Assembly: GCF_048268525.1 (NCBI RefSeq)
Contig: NZ_JBLWVH010000010.1
Location: 27,871 to 91,870, forward strand
Source of the DNA: Maricaulis sp048268525
GTDB lineage: Bacteria; Pseudomonadota; Alphaproteobacteria; Caulobacterales; Maricaulaceae
Length of the DNA: 64,000 nucleotides
Direction: 5' to 3'
Below the pieces are notes generated by a model, which was given only the letters and a program-made list of their open reading frames with translations, ran no database searches and was not told the origin of the DNA. How positions within the stretch are numbered: the stretch's first letter is position 1; every line of letters starts with the position of its first letter. Of this stretch, positions 34,646-43,961 are shown piece by piece. The position numbers were made by a program, and so were the translations under genes.

Positions 34646-35329
34646 ATGAAACTCTACCGGAAACCCATGCTCGGCCTGTGCCTGGCCAGCCTGGTCGCGG
34701 CAACAGCCTGTGCCGATGGGGATGATGCGGGCGCTCGCGATATCGCCGTCCTGCCTGACTGTGGTGCGTTGGACTATGACGGTACACATGCGGACTGTCG
34801 GCTGGCGTTTGAGGATGACCGCCAGATGGTCTTCGACTTCACCGCCGATGCCGCAAGCGATGAGTGGGGCGAGCGGATCGAGTCCGTCGACATCACCCTT
34901 GCTGGCGCGGAAGGTCAGGTACTGCAAACCTTTGCGGACACGGCGGGTCGCAGCTTCGTCTATCCGTCGCTGGCAGATGTGGACGGCGATGGTGACGTCG
35001 ATCTGCTGGTCCCCCAGGAAACCGGCAATGTGAACACGACCTCCCACGTCTGGCTGCAGGACGGCGCGCAATTTATCGCGGCGGGCAGCATTAACGGGGT
35101 CGGCATTGACCCCGTAGGCGGCGGTCTGATGGCGGTCCACGCCAGATCCAGCGCAGCCGAGTGGGAGACAACCTACTACATCGCCCGCGACAACCGATTG
35201 ATTGGCCTTTTCAGCGTCTCCACCGACTTTTCCGACGATAGTTGTGCGGTCAATGACTGGGATGGCGGACTGGCCGAAGCCGGAATGACCCTCGACGACG
35301 CCACAGCGCGCTTTTGCGACGCCGACTGA
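34646..35329 (+). CDS. Putative lipoprotein with a DxDGDGDxD calcium-type motif
   Basis: A 227-residue exported protein. The N-terminus has a signal with a probable lipobox ending TAC (Cys about residue 22). Near residue 112 lies DVDGDGDVDLLVPQ, the FG-GAP/VCBS-type calcium-binding motif. Five further cysteines in the mature protein could form disulfides. The frame is open further upstream, but ATG at 34646 follows the cupin stop directly and begins the signal peptide. It is the third non-suf gene between sufB and sufC. Confidence 0.75.
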   Translation: MKLYRKPMLGLCLASLVAATACADGDDAGARDIAVLPDCGALDYDGTHADCRLAFEDDRQMVFDFTADAASDEWGERIESVDITLAGAEGQVLQTFADTAGRSFVYPSLADVDGDGDVDLLVPQETGNVNTTSHVWLQDGAQFIAAGSINGVGIDPVGGGLMAVHARSSAAEWETTYYIARDNRLIGLFSVSTDFSDDSCAVNDWDGGLAEAGMTLDDATARFCDAD

Positions 35330-35365
35330 ACACACCTGACACGCGACAAGAAGATCGAGACCAAG

Positions 35366-36130
35366 ATGCTGAAGATCAACGACCTCAAATGCAAAGTCGA
35401 AACCCAGGACGGTGAGGAGAAGGCGATCCTGAAAGGATTGTCGCTCGAAGTGCCGGCGGGCGAGGTCCATGCGATCATGGGGCCGAACGGCTCGGGCAAA
35501 TCGACGCTGTCCTATGTGCTCACCGGTCGCGATGGCTATGAGGTCACCGGCGGGGAGATGCGCTTTGTCGGCGAGGATCTGGCCGAGCTGGCCCCGGAAG
35601 AGCGCGCCGCCCTGGGGCTCTACCTGTCCTTCCAGTATCCGGTTGAAATTCCCGGCGTTCCGACCATCACCTTCCTCAAGGAAGCCCTCAATGCCCAGCG
35701 CGCGACGCGCGGCGAGGAGGAGGTCTCGGCACCGGAATTCATGAAGCTGATCCGCGCGAAGGCCAAACAGCTCAACGTCTCCATGGACATGTTGAAACGG
35801 GCGGTGAATGTCGGCTTCTCCGGCGGTGAGAAGAAGCGGATGGAAATCCTCCAGGCGCTGGTGTTGGAACCCAAATTCCTGATCCTCGACGAGACCGATA
35901 GTGGCCTCGACATTGATGCCCTCAAGATCGTGTCCGACGGCGTCAACGCCCTGCGCTCGCCTGGGCGCGGCATGCTGGTGATCACGCACTATCAGCGCTT
36001 GCTCGACCACATCACGCCGGACGTGGTCCACGTCATGGCCAATGGTCGTATCGTCAAGTCCGGCGGCCCGGAACTGGCGCGCGAGCTGGAAGCCGAAGGC
36101 TATGACAAATATCTCGGGGAGGCGGCCTGA
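35366..36130 (+). CDS. sufC: Fe-S assembly ATPase SufC
   Basis: A 254-residue ABC-type ATPase of the SufBC2D complex. Walker A GPNGSGKST near residue 38, signature FSGGEKKR near residue 152 (Phe replaces the more usual Leu), Walker B LILDETDSGLDIDAL near residue 175 and the switch histidine in VITHYQRLL near residue 208. Length normal. Three bases before sufD. Confidence 0.97.
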   Translation: MLKINDLKCKVETQDGEEKAILKGLSLEVPAGEVHAIMGPNGSGKSTLSYVLTGRDGYEVTGGEMRFVGEDLAELAPEERAALGLYLSFQYPVEIPGVPTITFLKEALNAQRATRGEEEVSAPEFMKLIRAKAKQLNVSMDMLKRAVNVGFSGGEKKRMEILQALVLEPKFLILDETDSGLDIDALKIVSDGVNALRSPGRGMLVITHYQRLLDHITPDVVHVMANGRIVKSGGPELARELEAEGYDKYLGEAA

Positions 36131-36133
36131 GGC

Positions 36134-37162
36134 ATGACCGCAACGCTGACCCATACTCCGGCCGAACAGGCCCTGATCGACGCCCTCGATGGTGCCACAG
36201 GCTGGCGTGCGCAATTGCGCGAGGCCACCCGCAAGGATGGCCTGCCAACCCGTCGCCATGAATTGTGGAAATGGTCCGACCTGCGCCGCGCTGCCAATGA
36301 CGTGACGACGGCGGGGACGCTCGAAGTTGCGGGCGCCGATGCCCTGGCGACCATTGCGGACGGTGATCGCATCGAACTGTCCGTCACGGCCTCGGGCGGC
36401 GCTTGTGCGGGTGAGGCCGAACTGGTCGTGCCTGCAGGCGTCAGGCTTGTCCTGATCGAGCGCCTCACCGGTGAGGCCGGGTCGCTGGGCAATTGGCATA
36501 TGAGCATCCGGATCGAGGCCGGCGCACGGCTCGACCGCATCGTTGTTGCTGATCATCATGAGGCTGCGGTGTTTGTCGGGTCGGCTGAAATCACGCTGGC
36601 AGAGGGCGCTCATCTGAACCAGACCATGATCGATACCGGGGCGAAACTGTCTCGCAACGAGACCCATATCCATCATCCGGGGCAGGGCGCGACCGTCGAT
36701 CTGGGTGGTGCCTATGTCCTCGCGGCGGGGCGTCACGCTGACAGTACGACAACTGTCCACCACGCTGGTCCCGGCTGCCAGACCAGGCAACTCGTCAAGG
36801 GCGCTGTCGCGTCGGGCGGGCACGGCGTCTTCCAGGGAAAATTCATTGTCGACCGTATCGCCCAGAAGACTGATGCGCGGATGACCCACCGCGCTCTGAT
36901 GCTCGGCGAGAAGGCCGAGATCGATGCCAAGCCGGAACTGGAAATCTACGCCGATGACGTGCAATGCGCCCACGGCAACGCGCTCGGAACGCTGGATGAG
37001 ACGGCCCTGTTTTACATGCGCCAGCGCGGCCTACCCGAAGCCAAGGCGCGCGCCCTGCTGATCGAGAGCTATCTTGCCGAGCCGCTCGACCAGGTCAGCG
37101 ATGAAGCCTTGCGCGAGGACCTCAAGTCGATCCTGCGCCAGCGACTGGGAGCTGTGTCATGA
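36134..37162 (+). CDS. sufD: Fe-S scaffold complex subunit SufD
   Basis: A 342-residue beta-helix protein, the SufB paralogue in SufBC2D. Typical parts are RRHELWKWSDLR near residue 38, FQGKFIVDRIAQKTDA near residue 233, and the C-terminal VQCAHGNALGTLDETALFYM RQRGL region near residue 275 with the conserved histidine. It overlaps the sufS start by four bases (ATGA). The N-terminal region is shorter than in E. coli SufD. Confidence 0.95.
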   Translation: MTATLTHTPAEQALIDALDGATGWRAQLREATRKDGLPTRRHELWKWSDLRRAANDVTTAGTLEVAGADALATIADGDRIELSVTASGGACAGEAELVVPAGVRLVLIERLTGEAGSLGNWHMSIRIEAGARLDRIVVADHHEAAVFVGSAEITLAEGAHLNQTMIDTGAKLSRNETHIHHPGQGATVDLGGAYVLAAGRHADSTTTVHHAGPGCQTRQLVKGAVASGGHGVFQGKFIVDRIAQKTDARMTHRALMLGEKAEIDAKPELEIYADDVQCAHGNALGTLDETALFYMRQRGLPEAKARALLIESYLAEPLDQVSDEALREDLKSILRQRLGAVS

Positions 37163-38400
37163 CCGCCCAGTCGACCATCACAGCGCCGCTGAACATCGAG
37201 GCCATCCGCGCGGAATTCCCGATCCTGCAGCGGGAAATCAATGGCTATCCGCTGCGCTATCTCGACAATGCGGCCTCGGCACAGAAGCCGGAATTCGTGA
37301 TCGAGAGCATTGCCGGCGTCTACCGCGCATCCTACGCGAATGTGCATCGCGGCCTGCATACGCTGGCCAATGAGACGACCGAGGAGTTCGAGAAATCTCG
37401 CGAGGATGTGCGGCGTTTTCTCAACGCGTCGCGCAGTGAGGAGATCGTCTTCACCCGCGGCTCCACTGAAGCGATCAATCTGGTGGCCCACTCTTTCGGC
37501 CAGCTTCTGCAAGCCGGGGATGAGATCATCATCTCGCAGATGGAGCATCACTCCAATATCGTGCCCTGGCGCTTACTTGCTGATTCAAAAGGGTTGCTGC
37601 TGAGATGGGCACCGGTCACCGACAGTGGTGAGCTGGATTATCCACAACTGGCAGACATGGTTAATGAGCGGACGCGACTGATCGCCATCTCGCACATGTC
37701 GAATGTCACAGGCACGATCAACGACGCCGCACGGATCGTCGAAATCGCGAAATCCCGCGGCGTGCCGGTCCTGCTGGATGGGTCACAGTCCGCGGTGCAT
37801 CTGCCCATTGATGTCCAGGCGCTGGATTGTGACTTTTTCGTCTTCACCGGTCACAAGCTCTATGGCCCGTCCGGTATCGGTGCGCTCTACGCGAAGGGTG
37901 ATTGGCTGGACCGTTTGCCCCCTTACATGGGCGGCGGGGAGATGATTGCTGACGTCTACGAGGACCGGGTCACTTTCGCCGATGTGCCGCACAAGTTTGA
38001 GGCCGGGACACCGGCGATCGCCGATGCAATCGGACTGGGCGCAGCGATCCGTTGGGTCGAGCGGCATGACCGGATGGCGATACTCGAGCACGAGCGGGCT
38101 TTGCTGGATCGCGCCATGCAGGGGATCGCGGAGATCGACGGCCTGAGAGTGGTCGGTACAGCCCAGGACAAGGGCGCGATCATATCCTTCACCCTCGACG
38201 GCGCACACCCGCATGACGTGGCGCAGATCCTCGACAAGTACGGCGTGGCGGTGCGGGCCGGGCATCATTGTGCCCAACCGCTCATGCGGCGCATGGGCGT
38301 CAGCTCGACCGCACGCGCCAGTTTTGCCATCTACAACACCATTGAAGAGGCCGATGCGTTTGTCGACGCATTGAAAAAGGCCCGCGACTTCCTCATCTAG
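37159..38400 (+). CDS. sufS: Class II cysteine desulfurase SufS
   Basis: A 413-residue PLP-dependent desulfurase that supplies sulfur to SufB. The PLP lysine is in FTGHKLYGPSG near residue 230 and the catalytic cysteine in RAGHHCAQPLM near residue 370, the class II arrangement. YLDNAASAQKP near residue 35 and the RGLHTL motif are also typical. Its usual partner SufE or SufU is not encoded in this window. Confidence 0.97.
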   Translation: MTAQSTITAPLNIEAIRAEFPILQREINGYPLRYLDNAASAQKPEFVIESIAGVYRASYANVHRGLHTLANETTEEFEKSREDVRRFLNASRSEEIVFTRGSTEAINLVAHSFGQLLQAGDEIIISQMEHHSNIVPWRLLADSKGLLLRWAPVTDSGELDYPQLADMVNERTRLIAISHMSNVTGTINDAARIVEIAKSRGVPVLLDGSQSAVHLPIDVQALDCDFFVFTGHKLYGPSGIGALYAKGDWLDRLPPYMGGGEMIADVYEDRVTFADVPHKFEAGTPAIADAIGLGAAIRWVERHDRMAILEHERALLDRAMQGIAEIDGLRVVGTAQDKGAIISFTLDGAHPHDVAQILDKYGVAVRAGHHCAQPLMRRMGVSSTARASFAIYNTIEEADAFVDALKKARDFLI

Positions 38401-38408
38401 GTAGGACC

Positions 38409-38825
38409 ATGACCGAACAAACCACCCGCGACGTGATTGATCTGTCCGCGCCCGCTGACGGGCAGGCGGCCAGTCCTGCTGTTCCGGCGGACGGGACCGG
38501 CGCGATCCCGGCCGACGAGCTGGCCCGCATCACCGACGCCGTCGTCGAAGCGCTCAAGACCGTCTATGATCCGGAAATCCCGGTTGATATTTACGAGCTC
38601 GGCCTGATCTACAAGGTCGACCTGGAAGACGACCGGACCCTCAAGGTCCAGATGTCACTGACCGCGCCGGGCTGTCCGGTGGCCGGGGAAATGCCCGGTT
38701 GGGTACAGGATGCCGTCGAAAAGGTGGATGGGGTCGACAAGGCCCTGGTCGATTTGACGTTCGAGCCGCCCTGGACGCCGGATCGGATGTCGGATGAAGC
38801 GCGTCTTGCGCTCAACATGTTCTAG
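38409..38825 (+). CDS. sufT: SUF system Fe-S maturation protein SufT (DUF59)
   Basis: A 138-residue protein with the MIP18/DUF59 domain from about residue 45. The core signature VYDPEIPVDIYELGLIY is followed by the conserved cysteine region TAPGCPVAGEMPG. The N-terminal 40 residues are Ala/Pro/Asp-rich and probably disordered. SufT helps mature Fe-S proteins when demand is high. It lies eight bases after sufS. Confidence 0.93.
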   Translation: MTEQTTRDVIDLSAPADGQAASPAVPADGTGAIPADELARITDAVVEALKTVYDPEIPVDIYELGLIYKVDLEDDRTLKVQMSLTAPGCPVAGEMPGWVQDAVEKVDGVDKALVDLTFEPPWTPDRMSDEARLALNMF

Positions 38826-38834
38826 GAGATTGAT

Positions 38835-39194
38835 GTGGCTGTTCGTGAACGTCCCAAGGCTGTGAGCCTGACTGAAGCTGCGGCCGAGCGGGTCAAGGCG
38901 TTGATGGCCCAGCGTGGCGCCGGCTTCCTGCGCGTCGGCGTCAAGAATGGCGGCTGTGCCGGCATGGAATACGAGATGGCCTATGTCGACGCTCCGGCAC
39001 CGCTCGACGAGCGTGTCGAGGACCAGGGCGTCGAGATCGTGCTGGAGTCGAAAGCGCTCCTGTTTCTGCTGGGTACCCAGATCGATTATGAAATTTCACC
39101 GCTTCATGCAAAATTCGTGTTCAACAACCCCAATCAGACCGACGCTTGTGGCTGTGGGGAAAGCGTGACGATTGTTCCTGTCAAGGAAGTCTGA
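38835..39194 (+). CDS. sufA: A-type Fe-S carrier protein (SufA/IscA family)
   Basis: A 119-residue HesB/IscA fold protein that accepts and delivers clusters. The three ligand cysteines are in VKNGGCAGMEY (about residue 40) and in DACGCGES near the C-terminus (about residue 108). GTG start with GGAG eight bases upstream. I use SufA because of the operon; ErpA or IscA naming cannot be excluded. Confidence 0.93.
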   Translation: MAVRERPKAVSLTEAAAERVKALMAQRGAGFLRVGVKNGGCAGMEYEMAYVDAPAPLDERVEDQGVEIVLESKALLFLLGTQIDYEISPLHAKFVFNNPNQTDACGCGESVTIVPVKEV

Positions 39195-39200
39195 CCTGCC

Positions 39201-39791
39201 ATGAAACTCATCATCTCGACAACATCTCCCTATTCCCGCAAATGCCGGGTCATGATCCGGGAACTCGGTCTTGGTAGCCGGATAGATGAAGTCGAATCCC
39301 ATCCATTTGATGACGATCCGGAGCTGTTGAAGGCCAATCCGCTCGGCCGGGTACCATGCCTGGTTCTCGATGATGGTCAGGCCTATACCGAAAGTGCGCT
39401 GATTGCCGATTTCCTGTGTGAGCAGGCTGACCGGAACTGGCCGCGCGACTGGAATGACCGCCGCCTGGAAGCGCTTGGGAATGGTCTGCTTGACCTGACG
39501 GTCGCCCGTCGCGTCGAGATGGTACGGGATGAGGGCATTCAATCGGCCTATTGGATCGGTCGCCGTGAGCGCGGGATCATGCGCGCGGTGGACGAGTTGG
39601 AAACGGCCGTCGGTGCGCTTGATACCATTGAGGCCCAAGGGCCTCTCACAATGGCTGTCGCGCTGGCCTATATGGACTTTCGCTACCCGGAGAGCGATTG
39701 GCGGACAGGGCGCCCGCAGCTGGCGGGCCTGCTCGATGCGTGGCAGCAACGAACCAGTTTCGCGGTGACAGCCCCACCTTCGGATACCTGA
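39201..39791 (+). CDS. Glutathione S-transferase family protein
   Basis: A 196-residue protein. The thioredoxin-like N-domain begins TTSPYSRKCRVMIRELG, where Ser can act as the thiol-activating residue, and contains the cis-proline motif GRVPCLVLDDG and the glutathione-binding YTESALIADFL. The helical C-domain (about residues 85-190) is present. It follows sufA by six bases and is the likely last gene of the suf operon; whether it serves Fe-S metabolism is unknown. Confidence 0.9.
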   Translation: MKLIISTTSPYSRKCRVMIRELGLGSRIDEVESHPFDDDPELLKANPLGRVPCLVLDDGQAYTESALIADFLCEQADRNWPRDWNDRRLEALGNGLLDLTVARRVEMVRDEGIQSAYWIGRRERGIMRAVDELETAVGALDTIEAQGPLTMAVALAYMDFRYPESDWRTGRPQLAGLLDAWQQRTSFAVTAPPSDT

Positions 39792-39796
39792 TACGA

Positions 39797-39822
39797 AAAG
39801 ACCGCCCCGAAGAGCGGTCTTT
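39797..39822. terminator. Terminator at the end of the suf operon
   Basis: A 9-bp stem (39797-39805 with 39814-39822) with an 8-base loop, preceded by A residues and ending in TTT. It lies between the GST gene and the convergent diguanylate cyclase and can serve both. Confidence 0.8.
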
Positions 39823-39845
39823 CATTGCGTGGTAGGGCGTTGGGC

Positions 39846-40898
39846 TCAGGCAGCGCTGCGCGATGCACTACGGCTGTTGTCGACCGTGGTCCGATTGCGC
39901 CCTTCGGTCTTTGACCGGTAAAGATTGGTGTCGGATCTCTCGATCAATTCCTCGATCGATTCACCTTCATGGTAGGTGGCGATCCCGAGCGAAACGGTAA
40001 TATTGCCCAGATCTTCGTTGGTAGATTTCCGGAGCAGCTTTTTCGACTCGACGGTCTTGCGGATCTTTTCGGCGACCTGTTCGGCGACATTCGGAGCTGT
40101 GTTCGGCATCACGATGCCAAATTCCTCGCCGCCATAGCGGGCAACAAGGTGAGACTCACCGGCGTGTCGGGTGAGGCAGCCGGCGACAAAACGGATGATC
40201 TGGTCACCCGTCTGATGGCCCCAGGTGTCGTTGAACCGCTTGAAGAAATCGATGTCGCAAAGAATCAGGCTCAGCGGCTGCTTCTTGGTGTCGGCGTCGC
40301 GGCGGGCGCGGCGCAGTGACTCGTCGAAGCGCTTGCGATTGGCGATGCCGGTGAGGGCATCGGTCATTGCTTCTTCGCGGACCTTCTCCAGGTGCGACCG
40401 CAATTGGGTCACTTCGTTGGAAGTGGCCTGCAGCCGGTCTTCAAGTGCTTGGCTGCGGCGCTGCATGCGGGCGGTCGCCGAAACAAGGCTCTCGACCAGT
40501 TTCTTCATGCCGGGGGCGTCCGGTGTTGCGGTCAGCTCGTGGCTCGCACCCTCGAGTGCTTTGCCGTAAGCCGCCGTATCACGTTCCGCAGCCTCGAGGG
40601 TTTCCTGGACGACGCCCAGCTCGCGACACATCGCACCACCACTCTCGAGGACCGCGTCCTGGATGGCTTTCCACTGGAAATACTGCTCAAAAAGCTCGTT
40701 ATTGACCGACTCCGAGAAATCTCCACCGGCCTCGATATGGCCTTTGAGCGTCTCGCACAATTCCGGATTGGTATCGCTGGCGAAGCAGATCCAGACGGAA
40801 TAGTTTTCCGGGGTCGGCGCTATGCCGAATTGATCCATGAGATCCAGCGCCTTGAGCGCGTACTCACGTCCTTCTTTGCCAAGCAATCGACCGTTCAC
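39846..40898 (-). CDS. Diguanylate cyclase (GGDEF domain)
   Basis: About 350 residues. An N-terminal helical region (about 1-170, including a coiled coil just before the catalytic domain) precedes a GGDEF domain. Catalytic features are intact: LILCDIDFFKRFNDTWGH, GD, and ARYGGEEFGIV, so c-di-GMP synthesis is likely. The inhibitory RxxD site that normally lies nine residues before GGEEF is absent. No membrane helix or known sensor domain is seen. I chose the GTG at 40898 because AAAGGA sits seven bases upstream; the frame continues to a TTG at 40964 without a ribosome site. Confidence 0.92.
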   Translation of the reverse strand: MNGRLLGKEGREYALKALDLMDQFGIAPTPENYSVWICFASDTNPELCETLKGHIEAGGDFSESVNNELFEQYFQWKAIQDAVLESGGAMCRELGVVQETLEAAERDTAAYGKALEGASHELTATPDAPGMKKLVESLVSATARMQRRSQALEDRLQATSNEVTQLRSHLEKVREEAMTDALTGIANRKRFDESLRRARRDADTKKQPLSLILCDIDFFKRFNDTWGHQTGDQIIRFVAGCLTRHAGESHLVARYGGEEFGIVMPNTAPNVAEQVAEKIRKTVESKKLLRKSTNEDLGNITVSLGIATYHEGESIEELIERSDTNLYRSKTEGRNRTTVDNSRSASRSAA

Positions 40899-41052
40899 CA
40901 GAAAGTCCTTTCCTGCAGGGACGAATGACTTCGCCCAGCGGTTGATCCTGAACCTAACCGGCAAACGGAAAGAAGAGGTAAAAATCAGTCATGTCATATG
41001 AGTTGAAATTCTACCCGATCCAATTCTGGGTCGAAACGCGCCCCTGACAGCC

Positions 41053-42573
41053 CTATCGATCTGCGTTCATGAAGCTTGGTACATGGTCGCCAAATCCGAC
41101 GATAGACCGGTCATTGACCGGACCGCGATCCCGCTTTGACCCGCCACGACGGGACTGTTTCCGGTTGTCATTGCCGGAGTCACGAGACGGCGTGTTTGCT
41201 CGGGGCTTGTTGGCCGGTTTGGGATCGTCGGTTGTGACCGGTTGTGATAGCGCAGGTTCCGAAACGGGCGCGTTTTCCGGTTCTGTCTCGGCCGCGGCGG
41301 GCTTCGGCGTCGCTGTCGTATCCGCGTCATTCGTCTTGCGCGGCGTTCTGGGCTTTCTCGACCGGGTGCGGGTCGAGCGCGGCTTGGCCGGTTCGGTGTC
41401 ACCGTCAGGCGCTGTCGCAGACTCCGACGCGGCATTGCTGCTTCCGTCCAGGACCAGCTCGGGAATGTCTTCCTTGATCAGCTTGAGGACCGCAGCGAGT
41501 GATTTCTCGTCGCCTGGCGCAAAAATCGTGACCGACTCGCCCGACTTGCCGGCTCGCCCAGTGCGACCAATACGGTGCACATAGTCATCGGCGTGATGGG
41601 GCATGTCGTAATTGAAGACGTGACTCACATCCGGAATGTCGAGACCGCGTGCGGCCACATCGCTGGCCACAAGGAAACGCAGCGTACCGGCCTTGAAGTC
41701 TGCGAGAGTCGCAGTCCGGGCTGACTGATCGAGGTCACCATGGATGGGCGCCGCCGAAAAGCCGTGGCGCTGGAGTGACCGGGCCACAACATCCACATCG
41801 CGTTTGCGATTGGAAAAGATGATGCCGTTCTTCACCCCGTCGCGCGACATCGCCTGGCGCAGCGCCAGGCGCTTGGCTTTGGCGGAGTTGTCAGTGAGGC
41901 GGATCATCAACTGGGTGATATTGGCGCCGGTTTGAGCCGGGCGGGACACTTCGACGCGTTCCGGGTCGCGCAGGAAGCGATCGACCAGACTCTGGATCTC
42001 TTTTGGCATGGTGGCCGAGAAGAAAAGGGTCTGGCGGCGCGGCGCCGGTGGCACCAGCGAGAAAATCTTCTCGAGGTCGGGGATGAAGCCCATGTCCAAC
42101 ATCCGGTCGGCCTCATCGACCACCAGCATCTGAACGCCGGTCATCAACAGTTTGCCACGGCCGAAATGATCGAGCAGGCGACCGGGAGTCGCGATCAGGA
42201 CGTCGGCACCCTTGTTCAGGATTTCTTCCTGGGGACCAAAGGCCACGCCGCCGATCAGGAGTGCCATCGAAAGCTTCTGACCCTTGGAATAGGTCTCGAA
42301 ATTTTCAGCACACTGGGCGGCCAGCTCGCGCGTTGGCGCAATGATCAGGGAGCGCGGCATGCGGGCCTTGGCGCGACCGCGCGACAGGCGCTCGATCAGC
42401 GGCAATGTAAAGGACGCGGTCTTGCCGGTACCGGTCTGGGCAATGCCAAGCACATCGCGCCCGGCAAGCGCCGCAGGAATGGCGCCGGCCTGGATCGGGG
42501 TCGGTTCGCTATAGCCAGCCTCGTGGATGGCTTCGAGTAGTTTTGGGCTCAGACCCAGTTCTGCGAACGTCAT
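41053..42573 (-). CDS. DEAD-box ATP-dependent RNA helicase (RhlE-like)
   Basis: A 506-residue RNA helicase. Q-motif GYSEPTPIQAGAIP at residue 20, motif I AQTGTGKT near 45, PTRELAAQ near 90, VDEADRMLD near 150, SAT near 185 and HRIGRTGRAG near 335. After residue 380 the tail is a disordered, basic and Pro/Thr/Arg-rich extension ending in GFGDHVPSFMNADR, typical of alphaproteobacterial RhlE paralogues. Probable roles are ribosome assembly or mRNA decay with RNase E, which is also in this window. Confidence 0.94.
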   Translation of the reverse strand: MTFAELGLSPKLLEAIHEAGYSEPTPIQAGAIPAALAGRDVLGIAQTGTGKTASFTLPLIERLSRGRAKARMPRSLIIAPTRELAAQCAENFETYSKGQKLSMALLIGGVAFGPQEEILNKGADVLIATPGRLLDHFGRGKLLMTGVQMLVVDEADRMLDMGFIPDLEKIFSLVPPAPRRQTLFFSATMPKEIQSLVDRFLRDPERVEVSRPAQTGANITQLMIRLTDNSAKAKRLALRQAMSRDGVKNGIIFSNRKRDVDVVARSLQRHGFSAAPIHGDLDQSARTATLADFKAGTLRFLVASDVAARGLDIPDVSHVFNYDMPHHADDYVHRIGRTGRAGKSGESVTIFAPGDEKSLAAVLKLIKEDIPELVLDGSSNAASESATAPDGDTEPAKPRSTRTRSRKPRTPRKTNDADTTATPKPAAAETEPENAPVSEPALSQPVTTDDPKPANKPRANTPSRDSGNDNRKQSRRGGSKRDRGPVNDRSIVGFGDHVPSFMNADR

Positions 42574-42686
42574 GGCATCCTTTGGCTTGACCTGAAATCA
42601 GGACGGGCGCGCCGTGGTGGCGCGGCCGCTTGGTGAGCGCAAAATACGGTGGCCCCGCTGCAAGTCAACGCAACAAGGCTGAACCG

Positions 42687-43961
42687 CTAACGCCGATAGG
42701 CGAATGGCGTCTCGTCCGTGATATTGATGTAACGGTCGCGAAGGCGCGACTGACGTGAATCCATCGGCGTCACTTCTCCATCGATGAGCACCGCGACGGG
42801 CGAACTCATCACTTCAAGCGGATCACCGTCCCAGACAACGACATCGCCGGCATAGCCAGTGGCCAGCGCGCCATACCGTTCACCGACACCGTAAATCTCG
42901 GCCGGGGTGAGCGTGATCGAGCGGAAGGCCTGATCCCACGCAACTCCGTTGGCAACCGCGTTCCCGGCATGTTGCGCGATCAGGCGGGCATTGTAGTACC
43001 CGTCTGATGTTTGCGTGGTGTAGGCAACGGTCACGCCCGCTGCGTGCAGGCGTTGGGCCCCATCCAGCGTGGCGGCAATCTCGTCGAAGGAGGCCGGGAG
43101 GTTGCGGAGCGGATCCAGCAGGACGGGAATTCCGGCCGCCGCCAGCTCATCAGCAACCATCCAGGCTTCGGCACCGCCCTCGATTATCAACTGAACCGGT
43201 GCGTTGTCGGCCTGGAATCGGATCGCACGGCGCAGGTCCGCTGCGCGATCGATGTTCAGGACGAGCGGCATGCGACCGCGAACTACCGGCAACAAGGCTT
43301 GCGCGTCAAAACGGTTGAGCGCGTCACCCTCGTGGTCGGCCGAGAAGCGTCCCGGGTAGCCGCGGGCATCATTGAAGGCCGCCTCCAGATAGGCCCAGGC
43401 CGCAGGCCTTGATCCGCCGGCAGTGGAGGCGCCGGACTGGCTCAGATCGGCGAAAACAAAGCTGCCGCTCTGGAAGAGTGAGTCGCCTTCGCCACCTGTT
43501 TCCACAAGTGCGCCCTGGCCAGCAAAGATATTGTGGCCAGTCGATGGGTAGATGGCGGCCCGGGTCACACCGCGCATGCGGGTGGAGGCAATGTGGGTCC
43601 CGGCCGGGTTGAAGCCGTCACTCACATCGAGCGCCACAGAGTAGGGCGAGTCATTGGCTCCGGAATCGGTCGTCGAACCTTCCAGGGCGACCTCGGTGAG
43701 GCCGATCTGGGTAAATGGTGCGAACAGGCCCGGCGTGATCCAACCGCCATCGGCGTCGATGATCTCGGTGCCGTCAGGGATGCTCACATCGGCGCCAACA
43801 GCGACAATATTGCCGTCACGGACCAGGACCGTGCCGTCGGCGATGACGCCTTGCTCGGTATTGGTGACCACGCGGCCATTGGTGACAGCGTAGGATTGGG
43901 CCAAGCCCGGCGCTGCACTGGCGAGAACCAGGGCGAGCGTTGGAAGGATGGTTTTCATCAT
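42687..43961 (-). CDS. Amidohydrolase-like periplasmic protein lacking metal ligands
   Basis: A 424-residue protein with a Sec signal peptide (MMKTILPTLALVLASAAPGLAQ, cleaved after about residue 21) and the overall sequence pattern of a COG1228-type amidohydrolase. Where its upstream neighbour has the metal motif VDIHSHLG, this protein has FAPFTQIG; where the neighbour has MHCYRADQ it has IDRAADL; FHHAVEAY becomes IEGGAEAW; and IHSDSD becomes YTTQTSD. All metal-binding positions I can align are therefore lost. The C-terminal composite domain (GYAGDVVVWDGDPLE) is intact. Its start overlaps the neighbour's stop by four bases, so the two are translationally coupled and may form a heteromer. It is likely a pseudoenzyme. 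Confidence 0.85.
   Translation of the reverse strand: MMKTILPTLALVLASAAPGLAQSYAVTNGRVVTNTEQGVIADGTVLVRDGNIVAVGADVSIPDGTEIIDADGGWITPGLFAPFTQIGLTEVALEGSTTDSGANDSPYSVALDVSDGFNPAGTHIASTRMRGVTRAAIYPSTGHNIFAGQGALVETGGEGDSLFQSGSFVFADLSQSGASTAGGSRPAAWAYLEAAFNDARGYPGRFSADHEGDALNRFDAQALLPVVRGRMPLVLNIDRAADLRRAIRFQADNAPVQLIIEGGAEAWMVADELAAAGIPVLLDPLRNLPASFDEIAATLDGAQRLHAAGVTVAYTTQTSDGYYNARLIAQHAGNAVANGVAWDQAFRSITLTPAEIYGVGERYGALATGYAGDVVVWDGDPLEVMSSPVAVLIDGEVTPMDSRQSRLRDRYINITDETPFAYRR

Noticed and set aside
34457..36973. 838-codon open frame on the minus strand opposite the lipoprotein, sufC and sufD genes
   Set aside because: It lies wholly antisense to well-recognised genes and its sequence has no domain; it is a GC-rich codon-position shadow.
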